From: Morella rubra
Lineage: Eukaryota > Streptophyta > Magnoliopsida > Fagales > Myricaceae
Direction: 5' to 3'
Assembly: GCA_003952965.2 (NCBI GenBank)
Contig: CM025853.1
Coordinates: 25,436,254-25,500,253 of the forward strand
DNA: 64,000 nt
Shown here: positions 33,000 through 44,729 of the stretch, piece by piece
How positions within the stretch are numbered: position 1 is the stretch's first letter
Layout: each line of letters starts with the position of its first letter
Notes under the pieces: generated by a model
The model's database searches: none
What the model was told of the DNA's origin: nothing
Seen by the model: the letters and a program-made list of their open reading frames with translations, nothing else
Program-made: the position numbers and the translations under genes

Positions 33000-34258
33000 G
33001 GTTAACTTATGAAAAGGTAAAATAACAACGCCAAAGTAGTTTAGATGATGCAAGCTTGAATAGTTTCGTAACACAAAATTAACATTGTAACTCGTTAATT
33101 AAAAATATTGTAAATCGTTAGCAGTAATTAAACGTTAAAGATAATATTGTAACTCCCTAATAAACATTAAACATAAACACAAAATTATCATTTTCTAAGT
33201 AATTAAAGATCTTGTAACTCCTTAATTAAATATATTGCAAATCGTTAGCAGTAATTAAACATTAAAGATTTTATAACTCACCAATAAACATTAAACAATT
33301 AGGATATAAGATGCATGGAGGTACGTACACTGCAATAATGTTAAACAAATAATTAGGATGCGCGATCGATCTTTATAGCTAGGAATTAAAATTCTAACCA
33401 AGAACATATATATCTATATATTATATATAATTCCTATTAACACTATTTTCTTTCTTTAATAATATGTAATATATATACCATTATATTGACGCCACCTCCA
33501 GTACAACGACATCCTGTACAGCGCTCAACAAGTTGTCATCTGAAAATAGAAATAGAATTAGTACTCGTTAAACCAATTAAGATGCATGGAGGTACACCAG
33601 ATCAATTTTCCATATTCATCCGATAACAGTTTCTTTACTAATTTCGACTCAGAGTTAGGAAGGTTCAAATTCCTACACAATTTTCATATTCAGTATTTTT
33701 TTTTTTGTGGGATGAATATTATAGTTTTCACCTATCAACACTATTGTGAGTTTAAAATGATGATAATGCTTCTTATGACTGAATGAATTGACAAAAATAT
33801 CCTCGAGCATATACGAACATGCGCAAACTGGGTCACGGACAATATTATTGTCATTCCAATATAATTTGACAGAAAATTTGAGGAATGGTGAAAAGCGTAT
33901 ATAAGATTTGGCAATTTGAGGGCGAAATATATGTTAATTTGGAGTGCAACTCGTAAAAACTCCTATCTTAGAAAAATTAAGAAAATTTCAAAGTACATAG
34001 ACGCTGTAAGAAGAAATGAACAGCCAGAGTCAATTGAAAAAATGACAAACTAGGACGGGTAGCCTAATTAAGCTAAAATAGTCAAGTCGAGAGGAATCAT
34101 GTGGGTTTATAGACAGGACTAGTAAATTGGAAAAATGTCATCGAATCGCATACAAAATATAATAAAACATATGAATTAATAAAATAATTCTCACATTATA
34201 GTATAATTTTCACATGAATAGTTTGTAACAACATATTCTGTACGTATGTAGCACTTGT
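33000..34258. repeat. AT-rich segmental duplication block, copy 1 (partner 55010-56163)
   Basis: Collinear with 55010-56163 (GTTTAGATGATGCAAGCTTG, TTAGGATGCGCGATCGATCT and CCAGATCAATTTTCCATATT, with scattered differences and small indels). It holds AT-rich sequence with repeated ATTAAACATTAAAGAT phrases. No gene. Confidence 0.85.
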
Positions 34259-34582
34259 AGGGTTCATCAAATTGTCCAATATTTAATACAGACAATATTA
34301 AATATTATAGGGTTCACATAATAGATCTATTTCTTTATGAATTGTATCATATAATTTGGTTAGAGCATCTTTATCCATAACAAGAGGAACAAAAATACTC
34401 TTTTCTTGTTTATGCAAGCATATTTGACTACTGCACCCCAGATTGAAGGTAGGCCACCCTTTTCTTTTTTCTATCTTTCTAATATATCTTAAACGGCTTC
34501 GGGCGTACTTAGTACTCCTTATTGCACAATTTAATATAAACTTGGGCGACTTTGAGTTTAGTATTCCTCCACAATTGAGGGT
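34259..34582 (-). other. unidentified short open frame interrupted by copia B
   Basis: A minus-strand frame (about 34570-34298) encodes roughly 90 residues (KSPKFILNCAIRSTKYARSR, KRKGWPTFNLGCSSQICLHK, IHKEIDLLCEPYNI-stop) and runs into the copia B LTR at 34583. The residue pattern looks protein-like, but I cannot assign a family. This stretch is absent from the duplicate copy near 56163. Confidence 0.3.
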
Positions 34583-34764
34583 ATTAGAGCTCATTGTAGT
34601 TATTGTTTAACCATTTGTATAAGTCCACGTGTGCAGTTATAAGTGGCAGAGTATGTTAGAATTTAGTTATGGTTGTTACACTGTTGCAATGTAAAGCTCG
34701 ACCATATATATGCTGTAATTCTTATTCGATTAATTCACTTGATGAATTTCTCTCAATTGTGAAA
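34583..34764 (+). repeat. copia B 5' LTR
   Basis: 182 bp, TATTAGAGCTCATTG (the usual TG start reads TA) to TCTCAATTGTGAAA. Contains the TATA-like CCATATATATGC. Near-identical to 39491-39654 apart from an 18-bp length difference and a few substitutions. Confidence 0.85.
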
Positions 34765-34893
34765 TGGTATCAAAGCAAACAAAAGCTCTCTCATTTTATT
34801 TCTGAAATTTTTCAAGAACCATAACTTCCGCACCTCTGTTTTGTTCTTCACTTCTACGAACTTTACAACTCTGTTTCTTCTCATTTCTTCTTC

Positions 34894-35841
34894 ATGGCTT
34901 CTGACATTCCTGAGCCATCTCCAACTCTGAATCCTCAAAATAATTCTGTCTCCAATGCTTCTATGGAAGCAAATCCGCTTTATCTTCATCATGGAGAGAA
35001 TCCTAGAACTGTATTGGTATCTCAACCTTTGCTTGGAACGTAGAATTATGCTAATTGGAGCCGGTCTATGGTTATGGCTTTAACCATCAAGAACAAGCTA
35101 GGTTTCATTGATGGTTCAATCAAGAAACCTTTTTCTGCAGTCGACTCAACGTTCTTCTCTTGGACTAGGTGTAACATGATGGTTACACAGTGGTTGATCA
35201 ATTCACTTTCAACTGAAATCACTGCATCTATCATGCATACAAATTCAGCTCAACTTGTATGGAATGATCTACGAGAACGTTTCACCCAATCAAACGGTCC
35301 TCGCATCTTCCACATTCGTAAGAATTTTGCAACTCTTGTCCTAGATCACCACTCTGTCAGTCATTATTTTACTCAACTAAAGACATATTGGGATGAACTA
35401 CAAGTGTATTCCCCTATTGATGTTTGTATTTGTGGTGCTGAGTGTTGAGCCACAAAATCAGTAGTTGCTACTCAAGAAAGGGAGTTTATTCTCCAATTTC
35501 TGATGGGATTACATGACAGATTTTCTCATGCCCAAGGTCAGATTTTATTATCTGATCCTTTGCCTAATATCAACAAAGTATTCTCCTTCATTGTACAAGA
35601 AGAGGAGCAATTAGGAAATCCTTCAATCTCTATTGAACCTGATGTAATGGCTATAAAGGCAGAACCTATTATAAGGGCTGGGGGAGGAAAGAGCAAGCTT
35701 CTGTGTACACATTGTGGGAAAAATGGTCACACCATTGATAAGTGCTATCGCTTACATGGTTTTCCACCAAGCTTCAAATTCACAAATGGCAAGAATGCAC
35801 ATAATGTGGTTCCTGACCTAGAGACAGCCAATCAAGTCTAG
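34894..35841 (+). pseudogene. copia B gag
   Basis: A single reading frame from ATG 34894 (MASDIPEPSPTLNP) carries the copia gag N-terminal pattern (PLYLHHGENPRTVLV, NYANWSRSMVMAL), the UBN2-type core (VWNDLRERFTQSNGP, FLMGLHDRFSHAQGQ) and a CCHC knuckle CTHCGKNGHTIDKC (about 35704-35745) followed by YRLHGFP. Stops at 35041-35043 (TAG), 35446-35448 (TGA) and 35839-35841 interrupt an otherwise continuous frame, so nonsense mutation rather than indels killed it. Confidence 0.85.
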
Positions 35842-36059
35842 ATGACAGCCAATCTGTAGAATCAAACTTGAGCACTCACTTGTTCAATTTTTCAGGATTC
35901 AATTGATGCAACTCTGTAACCATCTCTTCAAATTTTGGCTGTCTCCAACATAAACAAGTTTCTTGAATCAACTCATTTCTGATATCACTCTATTTCTCAT
36001 TTTTCAGGTATGTTCTCCAATCTTTTCATAATCTGTTATCTCGCTCTGTTCATAATCCT

Positions 36060-39000
36060 AATTCATCAAATGTGGATTCATAATGGTGCTTCTGTTCCAT
36101 ATATTGTAGGTGCCTTACCATTGTCAGTAGCCTTGATTTTTTACATCTGGAAAAATATACAGCCTTCATATAGGTCAAGTTAGATTCAACAAAGACTTTG
36201 TCTTAAACAATGTTCTTTGTGTCCCCAATTTCAATGTCAACCTTATTTCAGCTAGTAAACTTGTTTCTAACCTTGGTTGTTGTCTTATTTTTGCCCATGA
36301 TCATTGTTTCTTACAGGACCATATCCATCAGAAGATGATTGGGGTTGCTAGACTTTTTCAAGGGCTATATCATTTGCTGCAAGATAGCAAGTTTCCAGTT
36401 GATTCTCAAGTTTCTTCTTGTAATTTCAGTTTGAATAAGTAAAGTTTTCTTCAGCATTCCCGATTGGGACATCTGTCAAACTCTAGAATGCAACTACTGA
36501 AATCTATAATGCCTGATTCAGTTGTTAATCATTCTCATTCAGCTTCTTTACATTGTCCTGTTTGTCATCTTAGCAAACAAAAGAAACTTCCATTTTTTGC
36601 AAGTAATTCCAGATCAACTCATGCTTTTGACCTTGTTCATTGTGATATCTGGGGCCCTCTTGCTCATGCTTCATATGATGGTTTTTCATATTTCCTTTCT
36701 ATCATTGATGATCACTCTAGATGTACTTAGGTATATCTAATGAAAACCAAAGCTGATACACGAAAATATCTGCCATCTTTTTGTTCCTTAGTTCAAACTC
36801 AGTTCAATGCAAAAATAAAAATGCTTAGATCTGATAATGGACTTGAGTTTGCTATGAAGGAATTCTACCATATTCATGGTATCATTCATCAAACCAGCTG
36901 TGCTTACACTCCTCAACAGAATTCTATTGTCGAGAGAAAGCATCAGCATATACTCAATGTGGCACGATCATTTAGATTTCAAGCTCATTTACCAATTCAA
37001 TTCTGGTCTGATTGTGTACTTACAGCTGTATATGTCATCAATCGAATTCCTACTCCTATATTGTCAAATCAGTCCCCATTTGAGGTTTTATTTCACAAGA
37101 AACCCTCTTATTATTACCTAAAAACATTCGGTTGTCTAGCATATACATCCACCATACCTGCTCATAGAACTAAGTTCAAACCTAGAGCTATTCCTTGTGT
37201 ATTCTTAGGATATCCTTCTGGAACCAAAGGATACAAGCTTCTTAATCCAACTACAAACCGAATCCTCATTTCAGAAATGTTGTCTTTTATGAAGATTTAT
37301 CCTTCTCCAGATCCTTACCCAAATTTTCTTCAAACTTTAGTTTTTCCAAACATGTCAAATTCTGATATATCTTCTGATTTTTCAGATGACCTACAAGCTT
37401 CTTGTTGAATCCTCATTTCTAGAAATGTTGTCTTTTATGAAGAAACATTTCTCTTTTCTTGTTAGTTTTAATTATTTCTCCAGATTTTACCCAAATTTTC
37501 TTCAAACTTTAGTTTTTCCAAAATGTCAAATTTTGATATATCTTCTGATTTTTCAGATGATTATTCCTCACCTATTCCAGTTTCCTCATCATGATCCTAC
37601 TCCATCTTCTACCTTTGAAGATTCTCTTTCAAGATCTACATTCTCTCATAACTTATCCACTCACCTCTCCTATCTGAAGCTTCTTTCTTCCTCATTCCCT
37701 CTCCCCTCTGTCTACTGAAACTACTCGATTCCAGGTCCAATCAAGATCTGTCCTGACTGCGAAGGAGAGGCAACCTTATCTGCAAGATTATCACTGCACA
37801 TTAGCCAAATCCAATCACAGCAACCTCATGACTTTTCCGGATCCTGGTTCTACAATTTCAAGTATATTGTATCCCTTATCCTCTTCTCTCTCATATTTTA
37901 ATCTTTCTCCATCCCATAGAGCTTTTACCCTTGCTGTATCCCAACATATTGAACCCAAATTCTTTCATCAAGCTATCAGATCTCCTGAATGAAGAGAGGC
38001 TATGCAAGCTGAGATTCTTGCTCTTGAAACTAATAACACTTGGCTTTTGACTGACTTACCTCCTGGAAAGAAATCAATTGGATGCAAATGGGTGTATAAG
38101 TGTAAGTTCAAGGCAGATGGTACACTTGAGAGGTACAAAGCTAGGTTGGTGGCTAAGGGATTACACAACAAGAAGGTATTGATTATTTTGATACTTTTTC
38201 TCCTGTTGCAAAGTTAACAACAGTTCGGTGTTTGTTAGCTTTGGCAGCCATTAACAACTGGGATTTGCACCAATTAGATGTGAATAATGCATTTCTTGGT
38301 GAGTTGGATGAGGAAGTTTTTATGCAATTACCCCCTGGTTTTTCTACTCCAAATGACAAGCGGGTATGCAAGTTACAAAAGAGTTTATATGGCTTAAAAC
38401 AAGCCAGCCGCCAATGGTTTAATAAATTTTCAACCACCTTGATTTCATATGGCTTTACTCAATCAAAATCAGATTACTCTTTGTTTATCAAATCTGATGC
38501 TCATTGTTTCATTGCACTGCTAGTATATGTCGATGATATAGTCATTGCTAGTAATTCTCCAACTGATGTTACCAATTTGAAGTCTTGGTTGGATGCTCAG
38601 TTTAAACTTAAGGATCTTGGTTCACTTAAGTTTTTCTTAGGGCTTGAAGTGGCATGGACAACAAAGGATATTTCCTTGTGTCAAAGGAATAATGCTTTAG
38701 ACATTTTAGATGATATGGGACTCCTCGCTGCCAAACCTGCTAAGACTCCTATGGACAGCAACTTGCGCCTTAATAGCTCAGATGGTGATCTATTGGAAGA
38801 TCCACGTTCCTATCGAAGACTTGTGGGCAGATTGTTGTACTTAACAATCACAAGGCCCGATATTTCCTTTGCTGTACATTCCCTCAGTCAATTCCTCTCA
38901 CAGCCTCGCCAATCCCATCATGCAGCAGCTATAAAGGTGCTGTGGTATGTCAAGAACAGTCCTGGTCAAGGGATTTTTTTGTCCAGCAGCTCTTCCATTC

Positions 39001-39483
39001 ACTTGAAAGCTTTTTATGACTCTGATTGGGCTTCATGCCCTTGACACCAGGAGGTCTGTTACTGGTTTCACAGTCTTTCTTGGTGATTCACTTATTTCAT
39101 GGAAGTCCAAAAAGCAAGTTACTGTCAGTCGCTCATCTGCTGAGGCCGAGTGTCGCTCTATGGCAGCCACATGTTGTGAGCTCAAGTGGTTGACTGCTTT
39201 ACTCACTGATCTGTGTGTTTCATTCACTCAACCAGCCTTACTCTTTTGTGATAGTCAATCAACTTTGCACATAGTTGCAAATCCTGTGTTTCATGAGAGG
39301 ACAAAGCACATTGACATTGATTGTCATCTTGTGCGAGAAATGGTTCAAGAGGGGCTCATCAAGACATTACATGTTACCTCTGATCATCAACTCGCCGATC
39401 TTCTCACTAAACCTCTGAGCTTCAACAAATTTTTTGGACTGGTTTCCAAGCTGGGTCTGCTTGATATTCACAGTCCCGCTTGA
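36060..39483 (+). pseudogene. copia B pol
   Basis: The protease signature, expected as WIIDSGAS, reads WIHNGAS (about 36072), so the catalytic Asp is lost. Next come the integrase HHCC region (SRLGHLSNSRMQ...CPVCHLSK, 36464 on), the integrase core (LSIIDDHSRCT, RSDNGLEF, QQNSIVERKHQ with the catalytic Glu kept), the reverse transcriptase (GCKWVYKCKFKADG at 38080; QLDVNNAFLGELDEEVFMQL; YVDDIVIAS at 38524-38550) and RNase H (SDWASCP, then [20 protein letters not shown]) ending at 39483. Frame changes near 38180-38220 and 39030 and a stop at 36728 break it. Confidence 0.88.
37262..37562 (+). repeat. tandem duplication inside copia B pol
   Basis: The segment about 37262-37391 (CTCATTTCAGAAATGTTGTC ... 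TCTTCTGATTTTTCAGATGA) is repeated at 37413-37562, the second copy carrying a ~25-bp insertion and small changes. It lies in the integrase-reverse transcriptase linker and shifts the frame. Confidence 0.85.
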
Positions 39484-39490
39484 GGGGGGG

Positions 39491-39654
39491 TATTAAAGCT
39501 CATTGTAGTTATTGTTTAACCATTTGTATGAGTCGGTAGAGTATGTTAGAATTTAGTTATGGTTGCTACGCGGTTGCAATGTAAAGCTCGACCATATATA
39601 TGCTGTAATTCTTATTCGATTAATTCACTTGATGAATTTCTCTCAATCGTGAAA
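39491..39654 (+). repeat. copia B 3' LTR
   Basis: 164 bp, TATTAAAGCTCATTG to TCTCAATCGTGAAA, directly after the G-rich polypurine tract. Confidence 0.85.
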
Positions 39655-39780
39655 GAGAGATTTTTTAAAATTATTTTATTTTGATTCAACACTCGTTATC
39701 TGGAGTGTGCGGATGATGAGTCGCTGAAAATTTGATGCATCGAATCCGGGTCTTCTTCAGATGAGTTTATGATCTGATGT

Positions 39781-40060
39781 ATGGACCCCACTTCTCTCCC
39801 TGACTGGAGCATAGAAGCCGAGGTTCTTACTATCAGAGACCTCCTGCGTTTGAATCCCCTCTGGAGCTTCCATTGGACTCCCAGGGAAGGTAATTTTCTG
39901 GTACATAATCTGGCTAGATGGGGTCACACGAATGCAGACAACGAGCAGCTCGTCCTCGCATATATTCCCAAGGATATAGTTTGTTGTGATGATTCTGCTG
40001 TTTACAAGAGAGTTGCTTTTGATGAATGATTTCATGTTATGTAGAAAAAAAATATAGATA
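39781..40060 (+). mobile_element. 5'-truncated LINE fragment (RNase H-like C-terminus)
   Basis: The frame 39781-40029 encodes IEAEVLTIRDLLRLNPLWSF, then HWTPREGNFLVHNLARWGH. This matches the C-terminal RNase H-like (RVT_3) domain of plant non-LTR elements, where W-x-x-R-x-x-N-x-x-A/V-H-x-L-A is typical. A short tail and A-rich end (GTAGAAAAAAAATA) follow. The paralogous site at 56420-56440 reads directly from GATCTGATCTATAT to GGCCTTATC, so this is an insertion. Flanks TATGGACC (39780-39787) and TATAGGACC (40061-40069) look like an imperfect target duplication. Confidence 0.72.
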
Positions 40061-41434
40061 TATAGGACCTTATCTTTTAGTGGGTTCTCTTTGAACCTTG
40101 GGCTTTTATATATATAAAGGCCCCATATTTTGCAGAAATTCCAAAGCTGTTAGTTTCATGAAGGGAGCTGGAGCAGGACTTGGGCTATTGTCTTTCCCCC
40201 TGCTTCTTCCACGTTACTTCGATAACAGAAATATTTGACTTTTTACAGAACTTATAAACCCATAGCTGCAGAAAAAAAGAAGAAAAAAAAAAAAAAAAAA
40301 ACAAAGCTTTGTGATGCACGTCGGATGTACCCTGGCCGGGTAGTCGTTAGACAGGTTCTAGCCTAACAAAGCACACGTGATTTTTGTAGGTGATTATTAA
40401 ACATCTCCTTTAATCTCGTATAATATGAGTTCAGGATTTTCAATGGCTTTTGTTTGGCTCCGGCCACTACCCAAATTGTCACTTTGTCACTCTTCTCACA
40501 AGTGGACACATGTAATGGTTTGTCACATGTTTAAATTTTTATTACTTTTGTTGTCCTACGTGTTCATAATCTTACTCCATCAATCAGTGAATATATTTCG
40601 ATTAATTGAGGTTCGAATTCCTTTCTTACTTGAAACAAAAAATTCATACTAATATTTTGTCATTTCCTTCCCATACTACTAAACATGACACATTGCTCTT
40701 AAACTATTAATACATTTATACTTTGTTCCGCAGTTATACGTATAAGCTTTCAAAGGTTAAAATTGTGCCACCTGACCCATTTCTCATTGAAAGCTCATGT
40801 TTCAATGTAAATTAGTATCTGAAATATACTTTCTCTAATTTTTGGCATTTAGAGAGACTGGTAAAATTTACCCAACGGTAAAACGAAGCTCATTCATGTA
40901 AACTGACTTCTCTTTTAAAAGAAAGCAATCTAACTTTCGAATGCCCATCAACATCTCTACTCCTTTTCCATATTCAACTGTAAGTAGCATTCATTAGCCT
41001 AAAATTTTGAGGTCTCGAAATTTCGAGTAAGTTAGACACACTCTAAAATTTCCAATATCTACACAAACATTTCAAAAGTTTCACGAACTCCAATAAATCT
41101 CACTATTCAAAAGATTCTCAAAATTTTAGGAATATTCTCCGAAATTTTGACAAACAAACACCACCTAATATTAGGTGTGTGAGCGCTCGATCAAGTCAAG
41201 ATGAAGGTTGCGAGTGGGTTGAAATACAAGACCCCAACTTAATTCGGGGTTAGGGTCAGGTTGAGCAGTCCAGCGTGAAAAAAGCCTAGCCGACTAAAAT
41301 TATATTTTTTTTTTTTTTTTGTTTATACCATGCGTGCCCTCGGCCCTCTCTTCCTCAATCAACTCCAACCTTGACTCAAACATGCCAGTTCGACTCGGGT
41401 TGAAGTACAGAAAAATATGGTATTTTATTTTTAA
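40061..41434. repeat. segmental duplication block, copy 1 (partners 56430-57600 and 59230-59930)
   Basis: Collinear phrases include GGCCCCATATTTTGCAGAAA, TCATGAAGGGAGCTGGAGCA, TTAGACAGGTTCTAGCCTAA and CTTACTCCATCAATC. Mononucleotide A runs near 40275-40300 and a T run near 41311. No gene. Confidence 0.8.
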
Positions 41435-41611
41435 GGCTTAATTGCTTTAAATGTCTTTGTGGTGTCAAGTTGTAACAATTTTGTCCATGCGGTTTAATGT
41501 TAAACGAATTGTTTCCAACATTGAACTCCAAAGATTAAGATGTTTAATTTTAAACCGCAGGACTAAATTGTTACAACATGAAACCATAGGAATGTTTAAT
41601 GCAATTAAGCG
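41435..41611. mobile_element. Mutator-type MITE (177 bp)
   Basis: The left end GGCTTAATTGCTTTAAATG and right end ATGCAATTAAGCG are inverted copies, with inner matches GTTGTAACAATTTTGTCC / CTAAATTGTTACAAC. The perfect 9-bp target duplication TATTTTTAA lies at 41426-41434 and 41612-41620. A related, partly deleted copy sits at 57848-57971. Confidence 0.85.
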
Positions 41612-42599
41612 TATTTTTAATTTCTTTCAAATTGTTGTTGAAGAATTCAATTTACTGATTACATTACAAAAAAGATAGCGTGCATTAAATATCGAACATT
41701 ATTTTCAAAAAAACATGTTTGAGGTAGCAACAAAACATTGAAAATTAAAATACTTTATTGAAATATAACACATGTGTGATAGTTTGAAGTTTAAGTTACA
41801 ATGTCATGATTACAAAATATAAAATTTAATTTGTTTATTTGAGGTGTAATATGTCAAGTGTGATATTTTGAAGTGTAAATTATAGAACTGGTGAAGTCAA
41901 ATTTAGCCAGCCTATCACAAAATCCCTTGGGCCGAGAACCCAAGGGAGCTGGACCAGAGGTCCAGTGCTTAGGACAGGTTGAAAGGCTCAGACGCTCTTT
42001 CCATTCTCCTACAAGCAAAGAGAACAACCTAGGACACGAGGTCCTCCCCGTAGGAGATTTCTCCGATGTCTTTGTTAGTCGCCATTCTAGGATATCTTTT
42101 CTTTTATGGTTCTTTGTTTTTTTTTTTTTTTTTTGTGAGAGAATTGCTTACCTCCTTTTTCCGTCCTCCTTTCTCATATACCCTTTCTCCTTCTTCTTGG
42201 GTAGGTCCTTACATCTCTAGACCTCAACAGTCTCATCCGATCTTTCACCAAGCATCGGCTTCTGTCAGACTTGTCCCCCTTGATTGGACTGTGCCGACCT
42301 ACTCTAAATAGTGTGAAATTTATAGTATTCTAGAGGAAGTTATGGTAAAATTACTTTAAGGAGGTGTAGTGAGCAAACTACGAATTTTTGACAAATTTCA
42401 TTTATTTGTGTTAAAGATAAAATATAATAAGGAGATCTTCTAAACTGAACCACTTAAATTGTCCAACTATTTCTACATTATGTTACAATTTAGTACTGCG
42501 TTTATCTTTTTTTCCCATGGCATAGAGTTTGTGATCCTATGGCCATAAATTGGGTTTCATAGCTCTAGCTTCCGTGTTTTCAATGAAGGTTTTGGCAAT
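41612..42599. other. no recognised gene; low-complexity stretches
   Basis: Up to about 41880 it is collinear with 57970-58270. 41890-42310 is unique here and includes a T run (42116-42135). I see no coding family. Confidence 0.45.
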
Positions 42600-42954
42600 A
42601 TCTTAAAGTGTTTTTCTCGACCACATGAGAAATTTTAGTATTCAGAATGAATCTCTGTGTCTTAGACCTAAAACATTAAGTTCAAATCCACCATATTTGA
42701 CTTGGAACTCGTAGTGGTCATGGTGAATCCGAAATGTCCTTTTTTTCAAAGTATTTGGGCTTCCATTTTTCATGGTAACCAGATCTTAAATCTAGTTTTA
42801 AAAAATAGCATACTCCACACAATTCATCCAATAACTTGTCCATACTTGGGATAGAAAATTTATCCTCCACTATGACATTGTTGAGGCCTCTCTAGTCAAT
42901 ACACTTCTACAATATCCGACATGTTTCTTTACAAGTAACACCAAAGAGGAATAT
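42600..42954 (-). pseudogene. Ty3/gypsy reverse transcriptase fragment (distal half)
   Basis: On the minus strand, reading from 42954 downward: [40 protein letters not shown] and, after changes, [12 protein letters not shown]. These match the gypsy RT motifs R-x-L-N-x-x-T...P-I-P-x-x-D-E-L-L-D-E-L...[11 protein letters not shown]. Stops are present. The N-terminal continuation is at 47385 onward, on the other side of the 4.4-kb insertion, and the reading order is collinear. Nothing downstream of this RT part survives. Confidence 0.78.
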
Positions 42955-44532
42955 TGTCACACCACGTGCCAGTACGTAATCCCTAGACTCACCTATAGAG
43001 ATGGTATACACACTAGTGGGGATTATGGCATGAATTGATTCTATATAGTCCTCATAGTTGGCTTTGAAAAAGCTTAGTGGAAACGGTTAATTGAAAATCG
43101 TTTTGAAATTAGAAATTTAGTAAGATAAGAAAAATAATACTTTTAGGAATTTAACGAAATCATCCTAGGAGTTAGAAATAATTAAAATAAAATGAAATAA
43201 TTAAAAAGACGAAGTGAAAAAAATAACTTGAAAGTTATAGGAATGAAATGAGAGTAAAGAAAATAAAAATTGCATCAGTGAAGGGAGTTTGAAGAATTTT
43301 TTTTTTTTTTTTTGAAACTGTACATACATGATTTTATTAAGATCATGGAATTTCTCTTTTACAAAAAAGATCCTTCAAGAGGAATACAAAAGTAAAAAGA
43401 AGATAATTACAAAAAGCGAAGCTGACTAAAGCTTTCCGTACTACAATATCCATGAAACGGCTAACTAAACCAACTAAAACAAAAGAGTGACCACCGTAGA
43501 AGTCTACTCATCCTCCGGCTCAATGTCAGAGGTTAGGTCGATAATCTCATTTTTCTCTGTGCCCTATGCCAACAGGGCCGGTGGAGAAGATACTATGAGT
43601 AGGAGGGCCGGATCAACATCAACCAGCCCAAAGTCCTCTACATGGGGAAGTGGGGACATAGGTGGACCCTTGAGGTACCATTGGGACTCGTAACCCACGT
43701 ATACCTCGAATGTATCCATGACGCAAGTCCATATCTTAACAACTAAGAAGTATGAGTCAATGTCAAAAATCTGCTCGCTCATAAGCATCTTCATCTGTCA
43801 GGTCCGATGTCCACAACAGTATATTCAAAATATTAAACAAATAAAAGGGGTGAGTCATACTGACTCAGTAAGGGGAAAAGGGAAACATGATACATAAGAA
43901 TATAAAACAATAAGAAATCAAAGCAGTGGAGTAATCTGAAACAAACTCACATAAAAACAAAAGAATGATGTATGAGTGATGCAATGCAGAATGATGCATT
44001 GTTTTCCAATCATTTCACTTTCTTTTTTTCTTTTTTCCGGTCGAATAGAGGTGTCCTTACTGCGCTCTGTTTAACCCTCAAAGTAGGGGTTGTGCGTTAT
44101 TCCTCTCCTCTATGACTGTCCCATGCCTCGGCACTAGGACCCAGTTAGGCATGCATTCTCAGTGGTGGCTTGCACTATCCAATGTGAACGGTACCGTCAC
44201 CCGATCTCAGGACCACCTCTGGATATAGGTCCTTTCGGGTCATTACAGTGTTTCTCATACCCATGAGATGATTATGCGATATGACACATCAGAAGCATAT
44301 GAGATTCACAAACTTACATATGCTGAATATAAAATGCACAGATGCACTTTCTAATTTTACAAATTAAAGATATGGCACAAAACATACTTGAACTTTCAAA
44401 TAGGTACATTATTAGTACGTACTAATTACTAATTACGTATTATTTTGTTCTAATTAATAGGACTTAAGACTTAGGCTAGTGTTTTATTATCCTTCCTTTG
44501 GATTATTTCTAAAAAAATTTAACACGTACTAA

Positions 44533-44729
44533 GGGTGTGTTTGAGTGTTAAAATTTTGAGGATGTTAAAATTTTAAGGTATGAGTTTAGTGAAAAAGTAA
44601 AGAGAGATGTATTTTTTATATTTTTTGTAGTGAAAAGTAATGATTTGATGGAGAGAGAGAGATTATATGGGTAATTTTTTATTGTGTTAAAAATTTTAGA
44701 GGGTAAAATTATGGGTATCAAACACACCC
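44533..44729. mobile_element. Tourist-like (PIF/Harbinger) MITE, 197 bp
   Basis: Terminal repeats GGGTGTGTTTGA and TCAAACACACCC are perfect inverted copies, flanked by TAA on both sides (44530-44532, 44730-44732), the standard 3-bp target of this superfamily. AT-rich interior, no coding capacity. Confidence 0.85.

Larger units (their letters stand above)
34583..39654 (+). mobile_element. copia B: Ty1/copia retrotransposon with both LTRs, degenerate
   Basis: The 5' LTR is 34583-34764, followed by a primer-binding site TGGTATCAAAGC at 34765. Gag, protease, integrase, reverse transcriptase and RNase H follow in order, then a G-rich polypurine tract (GAGGGGGGG ending 39490) and the 3' LTR at 39491-39654. 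Flanks GAGGG (34578-34582) and GAGAG (39655-39659) may be a target duplication with one change. LTR differences include an ~18-bp deletion in the 3' copy. Frameshifts and stops occur throughout. Confidence 0.88.
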
